Shown: one piece after another, positions 1 to 7,427 of the stretch
Layout of the letters: the number at the start of each line of letters is the position of its first letter
Numbering within the stretch: position 1 is the first letter of the stretch
Source: CAVSUZ01 sp963791885
GTDB lineage: Bacteria; Pseudomonadota; Alphaproteobacteria; Acetobacterales; Acetobacteraceae
DNA length: 64,000 nucleotides
Reading direction: 5' to 3'
Assembly (NCBI GenBank): GCA_963791885.1
Contig: CAWBUL010000004.1
Location: forward strand, 310,001 to 374,000
The notes under the pieces: model-generated
What the model saw: the letters and a program-made list of their open reading frames with translations, nothing else
Told to the model about the DNA's origin: nothing
Database searches by the model: none
Position numbers and translations under genes: made by a program

Positions 1-123
1 GATCTTCGGATCGAGCCGCTCGATCCGTTCGATGAAATGATCCGTCAGTTCCAGCGCGCCGATCTGTCCCCCGCGCACCATGGCGGACAGCAGGTGCGCG
101 GGGAGGAAGGATGGATCGGTCAT
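1..123 (-). CDS. Amidase family protein, N-terminal fragment
   Basis: Only the first 41 codons lie inside the window; the rest runs off the left edge. The peptide begins MTDPSFLPAHLLSAMVRGG and continues with a stretch like LELTDHFIERIERLDP. This matches the N-terminal helix of amidase-signature hydrolases (GatA-like), which cleave amides with a Ser-cisSer-Lys triad. That triad lies outside the window, so the assignment rests on the N-terminus alone. Its ATG overlaps the stop of the SDR gene (ATGA), so it is the third gene of a minus-strand operon with the thioesterase and SDR. Confidence 0.6.
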   Translation of the reverse strand, partial: MTDPSFLPAHLLSAMVRGGQIGALELTDHFIERIERLDPKI

Positions 124-902
124 GCGATGGACGAATTGAAGGCGCCGCCGTCCAGCAGCAGGTTGTGCCCGACGATGAAGCCGGACGACGCGGCGCACAG
201 AAACGCACAGGCCTCACCGAATTCCGCCGGATCGCCGACGCGGCCGGTGGGATTTTCCTTACCGCGTAGCGCGAGTTCTTCCTCCACCGTGCGATTGTTG
301 CGCTGCGCGAGATGCGCGGCGCCGCTGCGCAGCCGGTCCGTCAGGAACGGGCCGGGGAGAATGTTGTTGATCGTCACGTTATGCTTCGCGACCTGACGGG
401 CGAGGCCAGCGACGAAACCCGTGAGCCCGGCGCGCGCGCCGTTGCTCATGCCAAGCTGCGGGATCGGCGACTTCACCGAGGCCGAAGTGATGTTCACGAT
501 GCGGCCGAACTTGCGATCGACCATGCCGTCAACCACCGATTTGATCATGAAGATCGGCGCCAGCATGTTGGCGTCCAAGGCCTTGATCCAGGCATCGCGG
601 TTCCACTCGCGGAAATCGCCGGGCGGCGGCCCGCCGGCATTGTTCACCAGAATGTCCGGATTGGGACAGGCCTCGAGCGCAGCGGCGCGCCCCGCTTCGG
701 TGCTGATATCGCCGGCTACGGGTGTGACCTTCACGCCGGTCTGGTCGTGAATCTCCTTCGCGGTGCGTTCCAGATCAGCTTTGGTGCGCGCGGTAATCAC
801 CAGATCGACGCCTTCGCGCGCGAGCGACATGGCGCAGGCGCGGCCAAGCCCCTTGCTGGCGGCGCAGACGATGGCCTTGCGGCCCTTGATACCAAGATCC
901 AT
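120..902 (-). CDS. SDR family oxidoreductase lacking the usual YxxxK
   Basis: This 260-residue Rossmann protein belongs to the short-chain dehydrogenase/reductase family, which does NAD(P)-dependent oxidation or reduction of alcohols and ketones. The cofactor loop reads ASKGLGRACA near residue 15 and the structural motif is DILVNNAGGPPPG. The C-terminal part ends in the usual GFIVGHNLLLDGG. At the place of the catalytic YxxxK, after NITSASVKSPIPQLG, the protein has MSNGARAG, so Tyr and Lys are both missing. The ATG at 902 is preceded by a strong AGGAGG; a longer upstream reading frame has no such site. It lies 10 nt behind the thioesterase gene and overlaps the amidase start. The substrate is unknown. 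Confidence 0.85.
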   Translation of the reverse strand: MDLGIKGRKAIVCAASKGLGRACAMSLAREGVDLVITARTKADLERTAKEIHDQTGVKVTPVAGDISTEAGRAAALEACPNPDILVNNAGGPPPGDFREWNRDAWIKALDANMLAPIFMIKSVVDGMVDRKFGRIVNITSASVKSPIPQLGMSNGARAGLTGFVAGLARQVAKHNVTINNILPGPFLTDRLRSGAAHLAQRNNRTVEEELALRGKENPTGRVGDPAEFGEACAFLCAASSGFIVGHNLLLDGGAFNSSIA

Positions 903-912
903 AGACGTCCTC

Positions 913-1347
913 CTAAACTGCGATTGTTTGCATGATCTCGCGTGAATGCGCCGGGATCGGCACCGGCCTCTGCGTACCCCGCGCCACGAACACATGCACA
1001 AAATGCCCCTCGGCCGACGCTACATCCTCGTGGTTGCGGAAAATGCCGATTTCGTAACGCACCGAGCTATTGCCGATATGCGCAGCACGCAATCCCGCTG
1101 TGATCCGATCCGGCCAAGCGACCGAGCTATGATAGCGGCAGCCAAGCTCCGCGACGACGCAATGGATTTCCCCATCCAGCAGGTCTACCACCTCGTTTGT
1201 CATTTCCCAGTACGTGACGGCAGTATCGAACCAGGACAGATAGACCACGTTGTTGACGTGGCGGAACACGTCGTTATCCATCCAACGGGTGGTGATTTCG
1301 TGGAACCAGCGGTAATCGGCGCGGCGTCTTGGCGGGTGTCGGCTCAT
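913..1347 (-). CDS. Acyl-CoA thioesterase, 4HBT hotdog fold
   Basis: This 144-residue single hotdog-domain protein resembles the YbgC/FadM-type 4-hydroxybenzoyl-CoA thioesterases, which hydrolyse acyl-CoA thioesters in the cytoplasm. The motif RWMDNDVFRHVNNVVYLSWF near residues 21-40 carries the family's acidic residue and the HVNN loop that binds the thioester. Length is normal for the family. It is the first gene of the minus-strand thioesterase-SDR-amidase group. Its start codon overlaps, on the opposite strand, an ATG of the divergent cysteine-cluster gene (1345-1348). The true acyl substrate cannot be read from the sequence. Confidence 0.85.
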   Translation of the reverse strand: MSRHPPRRRADYRWFHEITTRWMDNDVFRHVNNVVYLSWFDTAVTYWEMTNEVVDLLDGEIHCVVAELGCRYHSSVAWPDRITAGLRAAHIGNSSVRYEIGIFRNHEDVASAEGHFVHVFVARGTQRPVPIPAHSREIMQTIAV

Positions 1348-1381
1348 GGCGGCATTTCAGCCGGAATCGACCGGAGCGTCC

Positions 1382-1912
1382 ATGGCGGATGAGACAGACC
1401 GTGTGGTGGTTGTGCCGCGGTACGAGGGCCGGTTGACCCGGCTTTCGCGCGACCGCCGTGCGACATTCCTGGAGCATCTGCGCCGCATCGTGTGGGAGGC
1501 GATCGAAGCCCCCGGGGAGCCGCGGCGCAAGCAATACCTCGGCGGCCCGAACGCGCCCCAGGCCGACTTCGCGGTATGGGCCTGCACCGCGTGCGGCGGC
1601 GACTGCTGCTCGAAGGGTGGGACCCACGCCTATCTGGATGACGAAACCATCGCCCGCGTGGCCCGTGCCCGCCGTATCCGTTCGCGCCGTACCCTCGCGG
1701 CCTTGTACGAAGTGCACCTGCCGCAGGAGAGCCACGCCGGATCCTGCGTGTTCCATGGCGCGGAAGGTTGCGCGCTGCCACGCGAGCTCCGGTCCGATTT
1801 GTGCAATCGCTTCTACTGCACACCGCTCCGGCGGCTTTTTCAAGAACAGGATGACCCGCGCGGCGTGCGGATCATTGCGCAAGGAGGACGCCATGAAAAT
1901 AATCGCGCTTGA
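1382..1912 (+). CDS. YkgJ-like cysteine-cluster protein
   Basis: This 176-residue protein has the clustered cysteines of the YkgJ family (putative zinc or iron chelating domain): ACTACGGDCC near residues 66-75, then GSCVFHGAEGCALP and SDLCNRFYC. The family is presumed to bind a metal or Fe-S cluster; no enzymatic role is established. I chose the start MADETDRVV at 1382 because an ATG at 1346 would overlap the start codon of the divergent thioesterase gene; the longer form (188 residues) cannot be excluded. Its last 20 nt overlap the next gene, whose ribosome binding site lies inside it, suggesting coupled translation. Confidence 0.75.
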   Translation: MADETDRVVVVPRYEGRLTRLSRDRRATFLEHLRRIVWEAIEAPGEPRRKQYLGGPNAPQADFAVWACTACGGDCCSKGGTHAYLDDETIARVARARRIRSRRTLAALYEVHLPQESHAGSCVFHGAEGCALPRELRSDLCNRFYCTPLRRLFQEQDDPRGVRIIAQGGRHENNRA

Positions 1913-3098
1913 AACCATACGTCTCAACGAATTCCCTAACCTGCTCTGGCTGCACGTGCATACCGATCAGGGTGTGACCGGCCTGGGGGAGACGTTCTTC
2001 GGCGCCCGCGCGGTCGAGGCGTATATTCACGAAACCGCCGCGCATCTGCTGCTTGGCAAGGACCCGCTGCAGATCGACCGGCATGCCCGCACGCTACAGA
2101 ACCAGTATCTCGGCTTCTCCGGCACGGGCACGGAGATGCGTGCCGCATCCGCCATCGATATCGCATTATGGGACCTGCTCGGCCAGGTGACCGGCCAGCC
2201 GGTGCATCAATGTCTTGGCGGGATCTCGCACGAAAAAATGCGCATTTACAATACCTGTGCGGGGTATCGTTACATTCGCTCCGACAAGGGGCAGAAGACC
2301 GACAACTGGGGCATTGGGGCACAAACCGCCGCCGGCCCCTACGAGGATCTGGATGCCTTCCTTAATCGCGCCGACGAACTCGCGCACTCGCTGCTCGAAC
2401 AAGGCATCACGGCCATGAAGATCTGGCCGTTCGATTTTGCGGCCGAAGCGACGGAGGGCCGGTTCGCGTCCCCAGCCGACCTGGACAAGGCGCTGGAGCC
2501 GTTCCGCAAGATCCGCAACGCCGTCGGACGCAAGATGGACATCATGGCGGAACTGCATTCGCTCTGGACCCCAATGGGTGCGGAGCAGGTGATGAAGGCG
2601 CTGGCGCCGATCGAGCCGTTCTGGGTGGAAGACCCGATCAAGATGGTAAACGCCGACCTACTCGCGGCCTTACGGGCGCGTACGGGCATGGTGATCTGCG
2701 CCAGTGAGACACTCGCGACCCGCCGTGCCTTCCGCGAATTCCTCCAGGCCGACGCACTGGACGTCGTGATGCTGGACCTGTCGTGGTGCGGCGGCATCGG
2801 CGAAGCAAAGAAGATCGCCACCCTGGCGGAAGCCTGGGGCAGGCCCGTGGCGCCGCATGACTGCACGGGGCCGATCGTGCTAACCGCGTCGGTGCACGTC
2901 TCGCTGAACTGCCCCAACACCCTAATCCAGGAAACGGTGCGAGCCTTCACCACGGGTTGGTACAAGGAAGTTGTCACCGATCTGCCCGACATCCGTAATG
3001 GCTTCGTGTACCCATCGAACAAGCCAGGGCTGGGCACCCGCCTGCAACCGGAGCGTTTGAAGGCTTCGGATTGTGAGACGCAGACGACGCGAGCCTAG
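1893..3098 (+). CDS. Mandelate racemase/muconate lactonizing-type enolase superfamily enzyme
   Basis: This 401-residue enzyme has the two-domain enolase-superfamily layout. The barrel carries acidic ligands at about E220 (MAELHSLW), E246 (FWVEDPIK) and E272 (CASETLA), and a likely general base H322 (APHDCTGP). These enzymes abstract a proton alpha to a carboxylate using Mg2+. At the end of the second strand, where mandelate racemase relatives carry KxK, it has MKIW (K176, W178), so only one lysine of the pair is kept. It is most like sugar-acid dehydratases of the superfamily, but the substrate cannot be assigned. The ATG at 1893 follows AAGGAGGA; upstream codons in frame belong to the cysteine-cluster gene. 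Confidence 0.85.
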   Translation: MKIIALETIRLNEFPNLLWLHVHTDQGVTGLGETFFGARAVEAYIHETAAHLLLGKDPLQIDRHARTLQNQYLGFSGTGTEMRAASAIDIALWDLLGQVTGQPVHQCLGGISHEKMRIYNTCAGYRYIRSDKGQKTDNWGIGAQTAAGPYEDLDAFLNRADELAHSLLEQGITAMKIWPFDFAAEATEGRFASPADLDKALEPFRKIRNAVGRKMDIMAELHSLWTPMGAEQVMKALAPIEPFWVEDPIKMVNADLLAALRARTGMVICASETLATRRAFREFLQADALDVVMLDLSWCGGIGEAKKIATLAEAWGRPVAPHDCTGPIVLTASVHVSLNCPNTLIQETVRAFTTGWYKEVVTDLPDIRNGFVYPSNKPGLGTRLQPERLKASDCETQTTRA

Positions 3099-3107
3099 TG
3101 TTCTGCC

Positions 3108-3169
3108 CCTGAAGTTCGCCGCATCACGCGGCGAACGGAGGGGATCAGCAGGCCACTGAAAACAAGGCA
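3108..3169 (+). repeat. Dispersed hairpin repeat R1, copy a
   Basis: This 62-nt element matches the copy at 48627-48688 at 57 of 62 positions by eye. Its left part is a 9-bp inverted repeat, GTTCGCCGC/GCGGCGAAC, with most differences between copies falling in the loop. A conserved tail follows, GATCAGCAGGCCACTGAAAA. It starts 10 nt after the stop codon of the enolase-superfamily gene. Confidence 0.8.
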
Positions 3170-3193
3170 CTCGAGCGCGATCCCACTCATCCG

Positions 3194-3944
3194 TTACGAC
3201 TGAACCAGCGCTGCCAGCCTCTCCGCGATTTCCTGCGTGCAGGCGATAATCGGATTGCCGTCGCGCACGCCGTTGCCCGCCAGATAGTCGCTGGTCCGCC
3301 CGCCGGCCTCCCGCACCAGAACCAGCCCGGCCAGCACGTCCCAGGCGTTGATGTGCAACTCGACATATCCATCGTTCACACCGGCCGCGACATCGGCCAT
3401 GCCGAGCGCGCCGGAACCGTGCCGCCGAAATTCCATGTTCGCGCCAATCAGGCGGTGCAACAGGGCAGTATACAGTGTGATGGAACGGCGGCTGGACCAG
3501 CCCACTTCGATGATCGGCGCCGTGCCGCTTCGCAAGCCGCTCACCCGCGTAGGCTTCCCGTTCAGAAACGCGCCACGCTCGCGTTCCGCATGAAACAGAC
3601 GGGCCTCATCCGGCGCGCAGATCACACCGAGTTCCACGGCGCCGTGCGCAACATAAGCGAGCGAGACGCACCAACGTGGCGATCCCTGGATGTAATTGCT
3701 CGTGCCGTCGATCGGGTCGATGACCCACAGCCTGTCGGCGGGACTGCCACCTTCCTCTTCGCCCAACACCGCTTCACCGAAGGATTCTGCCACGCGCCGC
3801 CGGACGAGAGTTCTCGACCGCGCGGTCCGCCTCGGTGCAGAAGTCGATCGGGTCCTTGGATGTAATCGCACCCAGATCAGCGCGCATCCGCTGCGCCAAC
3901 GCCCCAGCCTCTTGTGCCAGAGCGAGCGCGAACTCCAGCCTCAT
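3194..3944 (-). pseudogene. Inositol monophosphatase family protein, frameshifted
   Basis: Most of an inositol-monophosphatase-like phosphatase is readable. The metal sites are GEEEGG, WVIDPIDGTSNYI and, near the C-terminus, NAWDVLAGLVLVREAGG. The family removes phosphate from myo-inositol-1-phosphate or related sugar phosphates with Mg2+. The N-terminus MRLEFALALAQEAGALAQ is in a different frame: reading passes from TEADRAVEN into LVRRRVAESFG by one extra base around 3806-3815. The ATG at 3944 overlaps the stop of the aldo/keto reductase gene (ATGA), so both formed one transcript. Downstream residues are intact, so a sequence error is as likely as real loss. Confidence 0.7.
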
Positions 3945-4949
3945 CCGATCTTCACCGCATCGTCCCTTCGCACGTGCATGTCCTGTTCCATCGACCGCGG
4001 ATAACGGGCCGGTGGTGCGGAGACCCGATCCAGCGTCGCCCGTGCTTCGTCCGGCAATCGCCAGCCTGCAGCCTTAAGGTTGTCCTGCAACTGTTGCAGC
4101 GTGCGCGCGCCAACGATCGCACTCGTGATGAAGCGTTGGTCCAGCACCCAGCGCAGCGCGACCTGCGCGGGCGACCGACCGAGTTCCCGCCGCAGTCTCC
4201 AGCAGGGACGCAAGGATTTCATCGCGATTGGCAGCGAAATAGCGCAGCGGAAAACCCCAGCCCTCCGCGGAACGCGCCCCCGCGCGCGATGTCTCACCCG
4301 GCTGATACTTGCCGGACAGGAAACCGCCCCCCAGCGGCGACCAGACAACAATACCCAATCCCTTCAGCTCGCAAACGGGAACGATTTCTTCCTCGATGTC
4401 GCGCACGACCAGGCTGTACTGCGGCTGGTAGCAGGAGAAACGACTCCAGCCATGCGTATCAGCCAGCCAAAGCGCCTCCATCAAACGCCAGGCCTCATAA
4501 TTGCTACAGGCAACGTAACTGACCTTCCCGGTCGTAATCAGGTCGTCGAACGCCCGTAACATCTCCTCCAGCGGCGTCTGAACGTCCACATGATGGACGT
4601 AGTAGATATCCAGGTAGTCCGTCCGCAGCCGGCGCAGGCTATCTTCCACCGCGCGCATGATGTGCGTGCGTGACATGCCGGAATCGTTCGGTCCCGGACC
4701 CATCGGGTTGAACACCTTGCTCGCCAGCACGACGCGATCGCGCCGTCCTTGCAGAATTTCCCCGAGCATGGTTTCGGAAACGCCGCCGTTATAGCTGTTT
4801 GCCGTGTCGATGAAGTTGATGCCGGCGTCGAGCGCGGCGGAGACAATGCGGTCGGCTTCCCCCTGATCGGTGCCTTTGCCGAACGTCATGGTGCCGAGGC
4901 AGAGTTCGGAGACTTTCAGACCGGCTTGGCCGAGACGACGGTATTCCAT
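3941..4949 (-). pseudogene. Aldo/keto reductase, frameshifted
   Basis: The first 250 residues are a clear aldo/keto reductase of the voltage-gated potassium channel beta-subunit/YghZ-like type, an NADPH-dependent carbonyl reductase with a TIM barrel. The tetrad is visible: D and Y in FIDTANSYNGG, K in LASKVFN, H in IYYVHHVD. The C-terminus (LRRELGRSPAQVALRWVL, then SAIVGARTLQQLQDNL) is in another frame, the switch lying near 4193-4198 (net +1 or -2). The ATG at 4949 gives MEYRRLGQAGLKVSELCLG. Its stop overlaps the start of the next gene, also frameshifted. The cofactor-binding part is therefore separated from the barrel unless the sequence is wrong. Confidence 0.75.
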
Positions 4950-5002
4950 GGCCTCAGCCTGCCCTATGATACGCGGGCACTGCAATCGCCGGAGGATGTG
5001 CG

Positions 5003-5404
5003 ATGCCGTTCGACCAGGCAGGCGAAGAACGAAGGCGCCGCTCCCGCAATGTGCTTGGTGGTGTGCTGGAGCCGTGTTCGCTGACACCGCTGACCGGCTT
5101 CTTCCGCGATGGCTGCTGCAATACCTCGGCCGAGGACGTCGGCAGCCACACCGTATGCGCGGTGATGACCGAGGACTTCCTCGCGTTCAGCAAGGCGCAG
5201 GGCAACCACCTTTCCACACCCCGGCCCGAGTTCGGCTTCGCCGGCCTGAAACCGGGGGATCGGTGGTGCTTATGCGCGCCGCGCTGGCAGGAGGCGCTGG
5301 AAGCCGGAAGCGCACCACAGGTGGTGCTCCGTGCGACGGAGGAGGGGGCGCTGGAATGGTGTGATCTGACCGACCTGAAGGCGAAAGCGGTCGATCTGCA
5401 ATAG
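5003..5404 (+). CDS. DUF2237 family protein
   Basis: This 133-residue protein is a clear member of the DUF2237 family, of unknown function. Family signatures seen are NVLGGVLEPCSLTPLTGFFR, then DGCCNTSAEDVGSHTVCAVM and FGFAGLKPGDRWCLCAPRWQ. Several conserved cysteines (CCNT, TVCAV, WCLC) suggest metal binding, but this is inference. The ATG at 5003 follows GGAGG at a 7-nt spacing. It is divergent from the aldo/keto reductase gene 53 nt away and is followed by a DUF899 gene 17 nt downstream, so those two are probably cotranscribed. Confidence 0.85.
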   Translation: MPFDQAGEERRRRSRNVLGGVLEPCSLTPLTGFFRDGCCNTSAEDVGSHTVCAVMTEDFLAFSKAQGNHLSTPRPEFGFAGLKPGDRWCLCAPRWQEALEAGSAPQVVLRATEEGALEWCDLTDLKAKAVDLQ

Positions 5405-5421
5405 CGCGAAGAGGTATGGAA

Positions 5422-6156
5422 ATGGCCATGCACAACGTCGTTTCGCGCGAACAATGGCAGGAAGCCGTGCGCGGCCTGCTCGTTGAGGAGAAGGCCTGGA
5501 CTCGGGAGCGCGACCAACTCGCGGCGAAGCGCCGCGCACTGCCATGGGTGAAAGTGGACAAGGAATACGTCTTCCAGTCCTCCACCGGCCCAGTCACCCT
5601 GGGTGAACTCTTCGACGAACGCACCCAGCTTTTGGTGTACCACTTCATGTTCGGCCCCGACTGGCAGGAGGGTTGTGTCGGCTGTTCCTTGTTCTGCGAT
5701 CATGTGGACGGCGCGCGGCAGCATCTCGAGCACCACGACGTCAGCTTCGTAGCAATCTCCCGCGGGCCGATCGAGAAACTCGAGGCGTATCGAAAGCGGA
5801 TGGGTTGGGGGTTCCGCTGGGTGTCGTCCTCAGACAATGACTTCAATATGGACTTTCACGTGTCCTTCCCGGACGGCTCACGCGACAGCGGCGTGTTCTA
5901 CAATTTTGAGCGCCGGCCGGATCCCGGTATCGACGAACTGTCGGGCCGCAGCGTGTTCTTCAAGGACGACGGCGGAACGATCTACCACACATACTCAAAC
6001 TATGGCCGCGGCGGAGAGCCGTTCCTGGGTGTGTACGCCTTCCTTGATCTCATGCCGAAAGGTCGGAGTGAGACGAAGAATGGTAATCTCACCGACTGGG
6101 TGAAGCGGCATGACCAATACCCGGGGGTCGGCAAGGCGAGTCGCACCGCGAAATAA
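5422..6156 (+). CDS. DUF899 thioredoxin-fold protein
   Basis: This 244-residue protein belongs to the DUF899 family, which has a thioredoxin-like fold. Recognisable segments are VSREQWQEAVRGLLVEEK near the N-terminus, LLVYHFMFGPDWQEGCVGC around residues 70-88, and the strand HDVSFVAISRGPIEKLEAY. The CVGCSLFC stretch has cysteines like those of redox-active members; a thiol redox role is inferred, not shown. I placed the start at 5422 (MAMHNVV), 7 nt after GAAGAGG; an ATG at 5416 is too close to that site. It follows the DUF2237 gene on the same strand. Confidence 0.8.
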   Translation: MAMHNVVSREQWQEAVRGLLVEEKAWTRERDQLAAKRRALPWVKVDKEYVFQSSTGPVTLGELFDERTQLLVYHFMFGPDWQEGCVGCSLFCDHVDGARQHLEHHDVSFVAISRGPIEKLEAYRKRMGWGFRWVSSSDNDFNMDFHVSFPDGSRDSGVFYNFERRPDPGIDELSGRSVFFKDDGGTIYHTYSNYGRGGEPFLGVYAFLDLMPKGRSETKNGNLTDWVKRHDQYPGVGKASRTAK

Positions 6157-6162
6157 GCCGCG

Positions 6163-6196
6163 AAATAAAAAGATGGCCGGGAGAAGCCCGGCCATC
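6163..6196 (-). terminator. Rho-independent terminator of the BON-domain gene
   Basis: A perfect 10-bp stem, GATGGCCGGG/CCCGGCCATC (6172-6196) with a 5-nt loop, is followed on the minus strand by TTTTTATTT. It lies 26 nt past the stop of the minus-strand BON gene and just after the convergent DUF899 gene. Confidence 0.8.
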
Positions 6197-6222
6197 CCCA
6201 GAAGCCTTACAAACGCCGTTCT

Positions 6223-7275
6223 TTACCGCGATGTGCGCGAACTCGTCGTACTTGCGCCAACGCCGGCGGATGCATTGCCGGACGTGCTGCCGCTGGTCGA
6301 CCCGGCCATCGTGCCGCTCGTGTTTCCGAGCCCGCTGGAACCACTCACGCCGGAACTCGACACCCGCCCCAGATCGGACGTACGTCCTCCTTCGCTGATG
6401 CCCGAGTAGGTGCCGGAGATCGAATCTCGCACCTCTCGCACGCGCAGGTTGTTCTGCACATGACGCACGCCGGAAACATCCTCGGCGACATCTTCGGCCA
6501 GCCGTTTGGAATAGCGGCTGTCCACATGACCGTTCAGCGTGACTTCGGCATTCTGCACGATGATATCGATGTCGGATGCGTCGACGACCGGATTATCGGT
6601 CAGCCGATCGCTCACATCCTCGCGGATGCGGTCGTCGGACCGCGTGTAGCCGCGAGGACCGCGTCCGCGATGCATCATATCGCGACGGGCATCCTCGGCG
6701 CGGCGCTGACCGGCTTCTTCGTCACCAAACCAGGAGGAAACCTCATCGCTGGCCCCATCCCACAGCCCGCGCTCGGCGCGCGGTGAGCGACGCTCGAACC
6801 CGCTATAGCCACCCCAGCTATCGCGATCGCGGTCGTACCAGTCGCGCCGCGCATTCCGGGTGCCGTAGTCGCGGGCATAGCCGCTGGACCACCCGTAATC
6901 CCAGCCAGGATCGCGGTCCCATTCATCGAATCCCCAGGCGCCTGCGCCAGCCCGGCCGAAGCCGCGCGGACCGAACGTGTTACGGTCCCAATCCTCGCGG
7001 CCGGAGCGGCCATACCGCGCCCTGTCGTCGTTACCGTAGGCCCCCCGATCGTTGCGGGAACGCCAGTCGGAGTCCTCGCGCCGGTAGCCCTGGCGGCCCG
7101 GATCACGACCATAGTCGGCGCGGCTGTTGTCGCCGTAGTCAGAACGGCCGTAGCGGGGCGCGTCCTGGCCGCCATAATCGCGCTCACGCCAACGATTTTC
7201 GTCGTTCCGGCGCTGCCAATCGCGATCCTCGTTACGCTGGCGATCGCGTCGCCAGCCGGTATATTCGTCTGACAC
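6223..7275 (-). CDS. BON-domain protein with long RDGY-rich low-complexity region
   Basis: This is a 350-residue protein from a GTG start at 7275, preceded by AAAGGAA. The first 200 residues are almost devoid of aliphatic residues and rich in Arg, Asp, Gly, Tyr and Trp (for example RYGRSDYGDNSRADYGRD). A conserved link follows, SSWFGDEEAGQRR and RGRGPRGYTRSDDRIREDV, then one BON domain (about residues 210-275: TDNPVVDASDIDIIVQNAEV). BON domains are linked to membrane attachment and osmotic stress (OsmY). No signal peptide is visible. The C-terminal tail is rich in Ser, Gly and Thr. It ends at a strong terminator and diverges from the SLC13-type gene. Osmotic or envelope stress protection is a guess. 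Confidence 0.75.
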   Translation of the reverse strand: MSDEYTGWRRDRQRNEDRDWQRRNDENRWRERDYGGQDAPRYGRSDYGDNSRADYGRDPGRQGYRREDSDWRSRNDRGAYGNDDRARYGRSGREDWDRNTFGPRGFGRAGAGAWGFDEWDRDPGWDYGWSSGYARDYGTRNARRDWYDRDRDSWGGYSGFERRSPRAERGLWDGASDEVSSWFGDEEAGQRRAEDARRDMMHRGRGPRGYTRSDDRIREDVSDRLTDNPVVDASDIDIIVQNAEVTLNGHVDSRYSKRLAEDVAEDVSGVRHVQNNLRVREVRDSISGTYSGISEGGRTSDLGRVSSSGVSGSSGLGNTSGTMAGSTSGSTSGNASAGVGASTTSSRTSR

Positions 7276-7427
7276 GGCACATTCCTTTCCGATGTTCAGA
7301 AGACGCTTCGTAAACGGGGCTTGCCCGCCTTGGTTGCGCCGTGTTTGCCCTACAGAACTGTCGGGTTCGTGATTGCGCCAGCGGGCCGATTCCCGCGTTT
7401 GCATGCCTCCAACAAAGGAACGTCCCC

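Noticed and set aside
120..396. Long plus-strand reading frames opposite the SDR gene
   Set aside because: GC-rich shadow frames with no ribosome binding site and no family likeness; the minus frame has clear SDR motifs.
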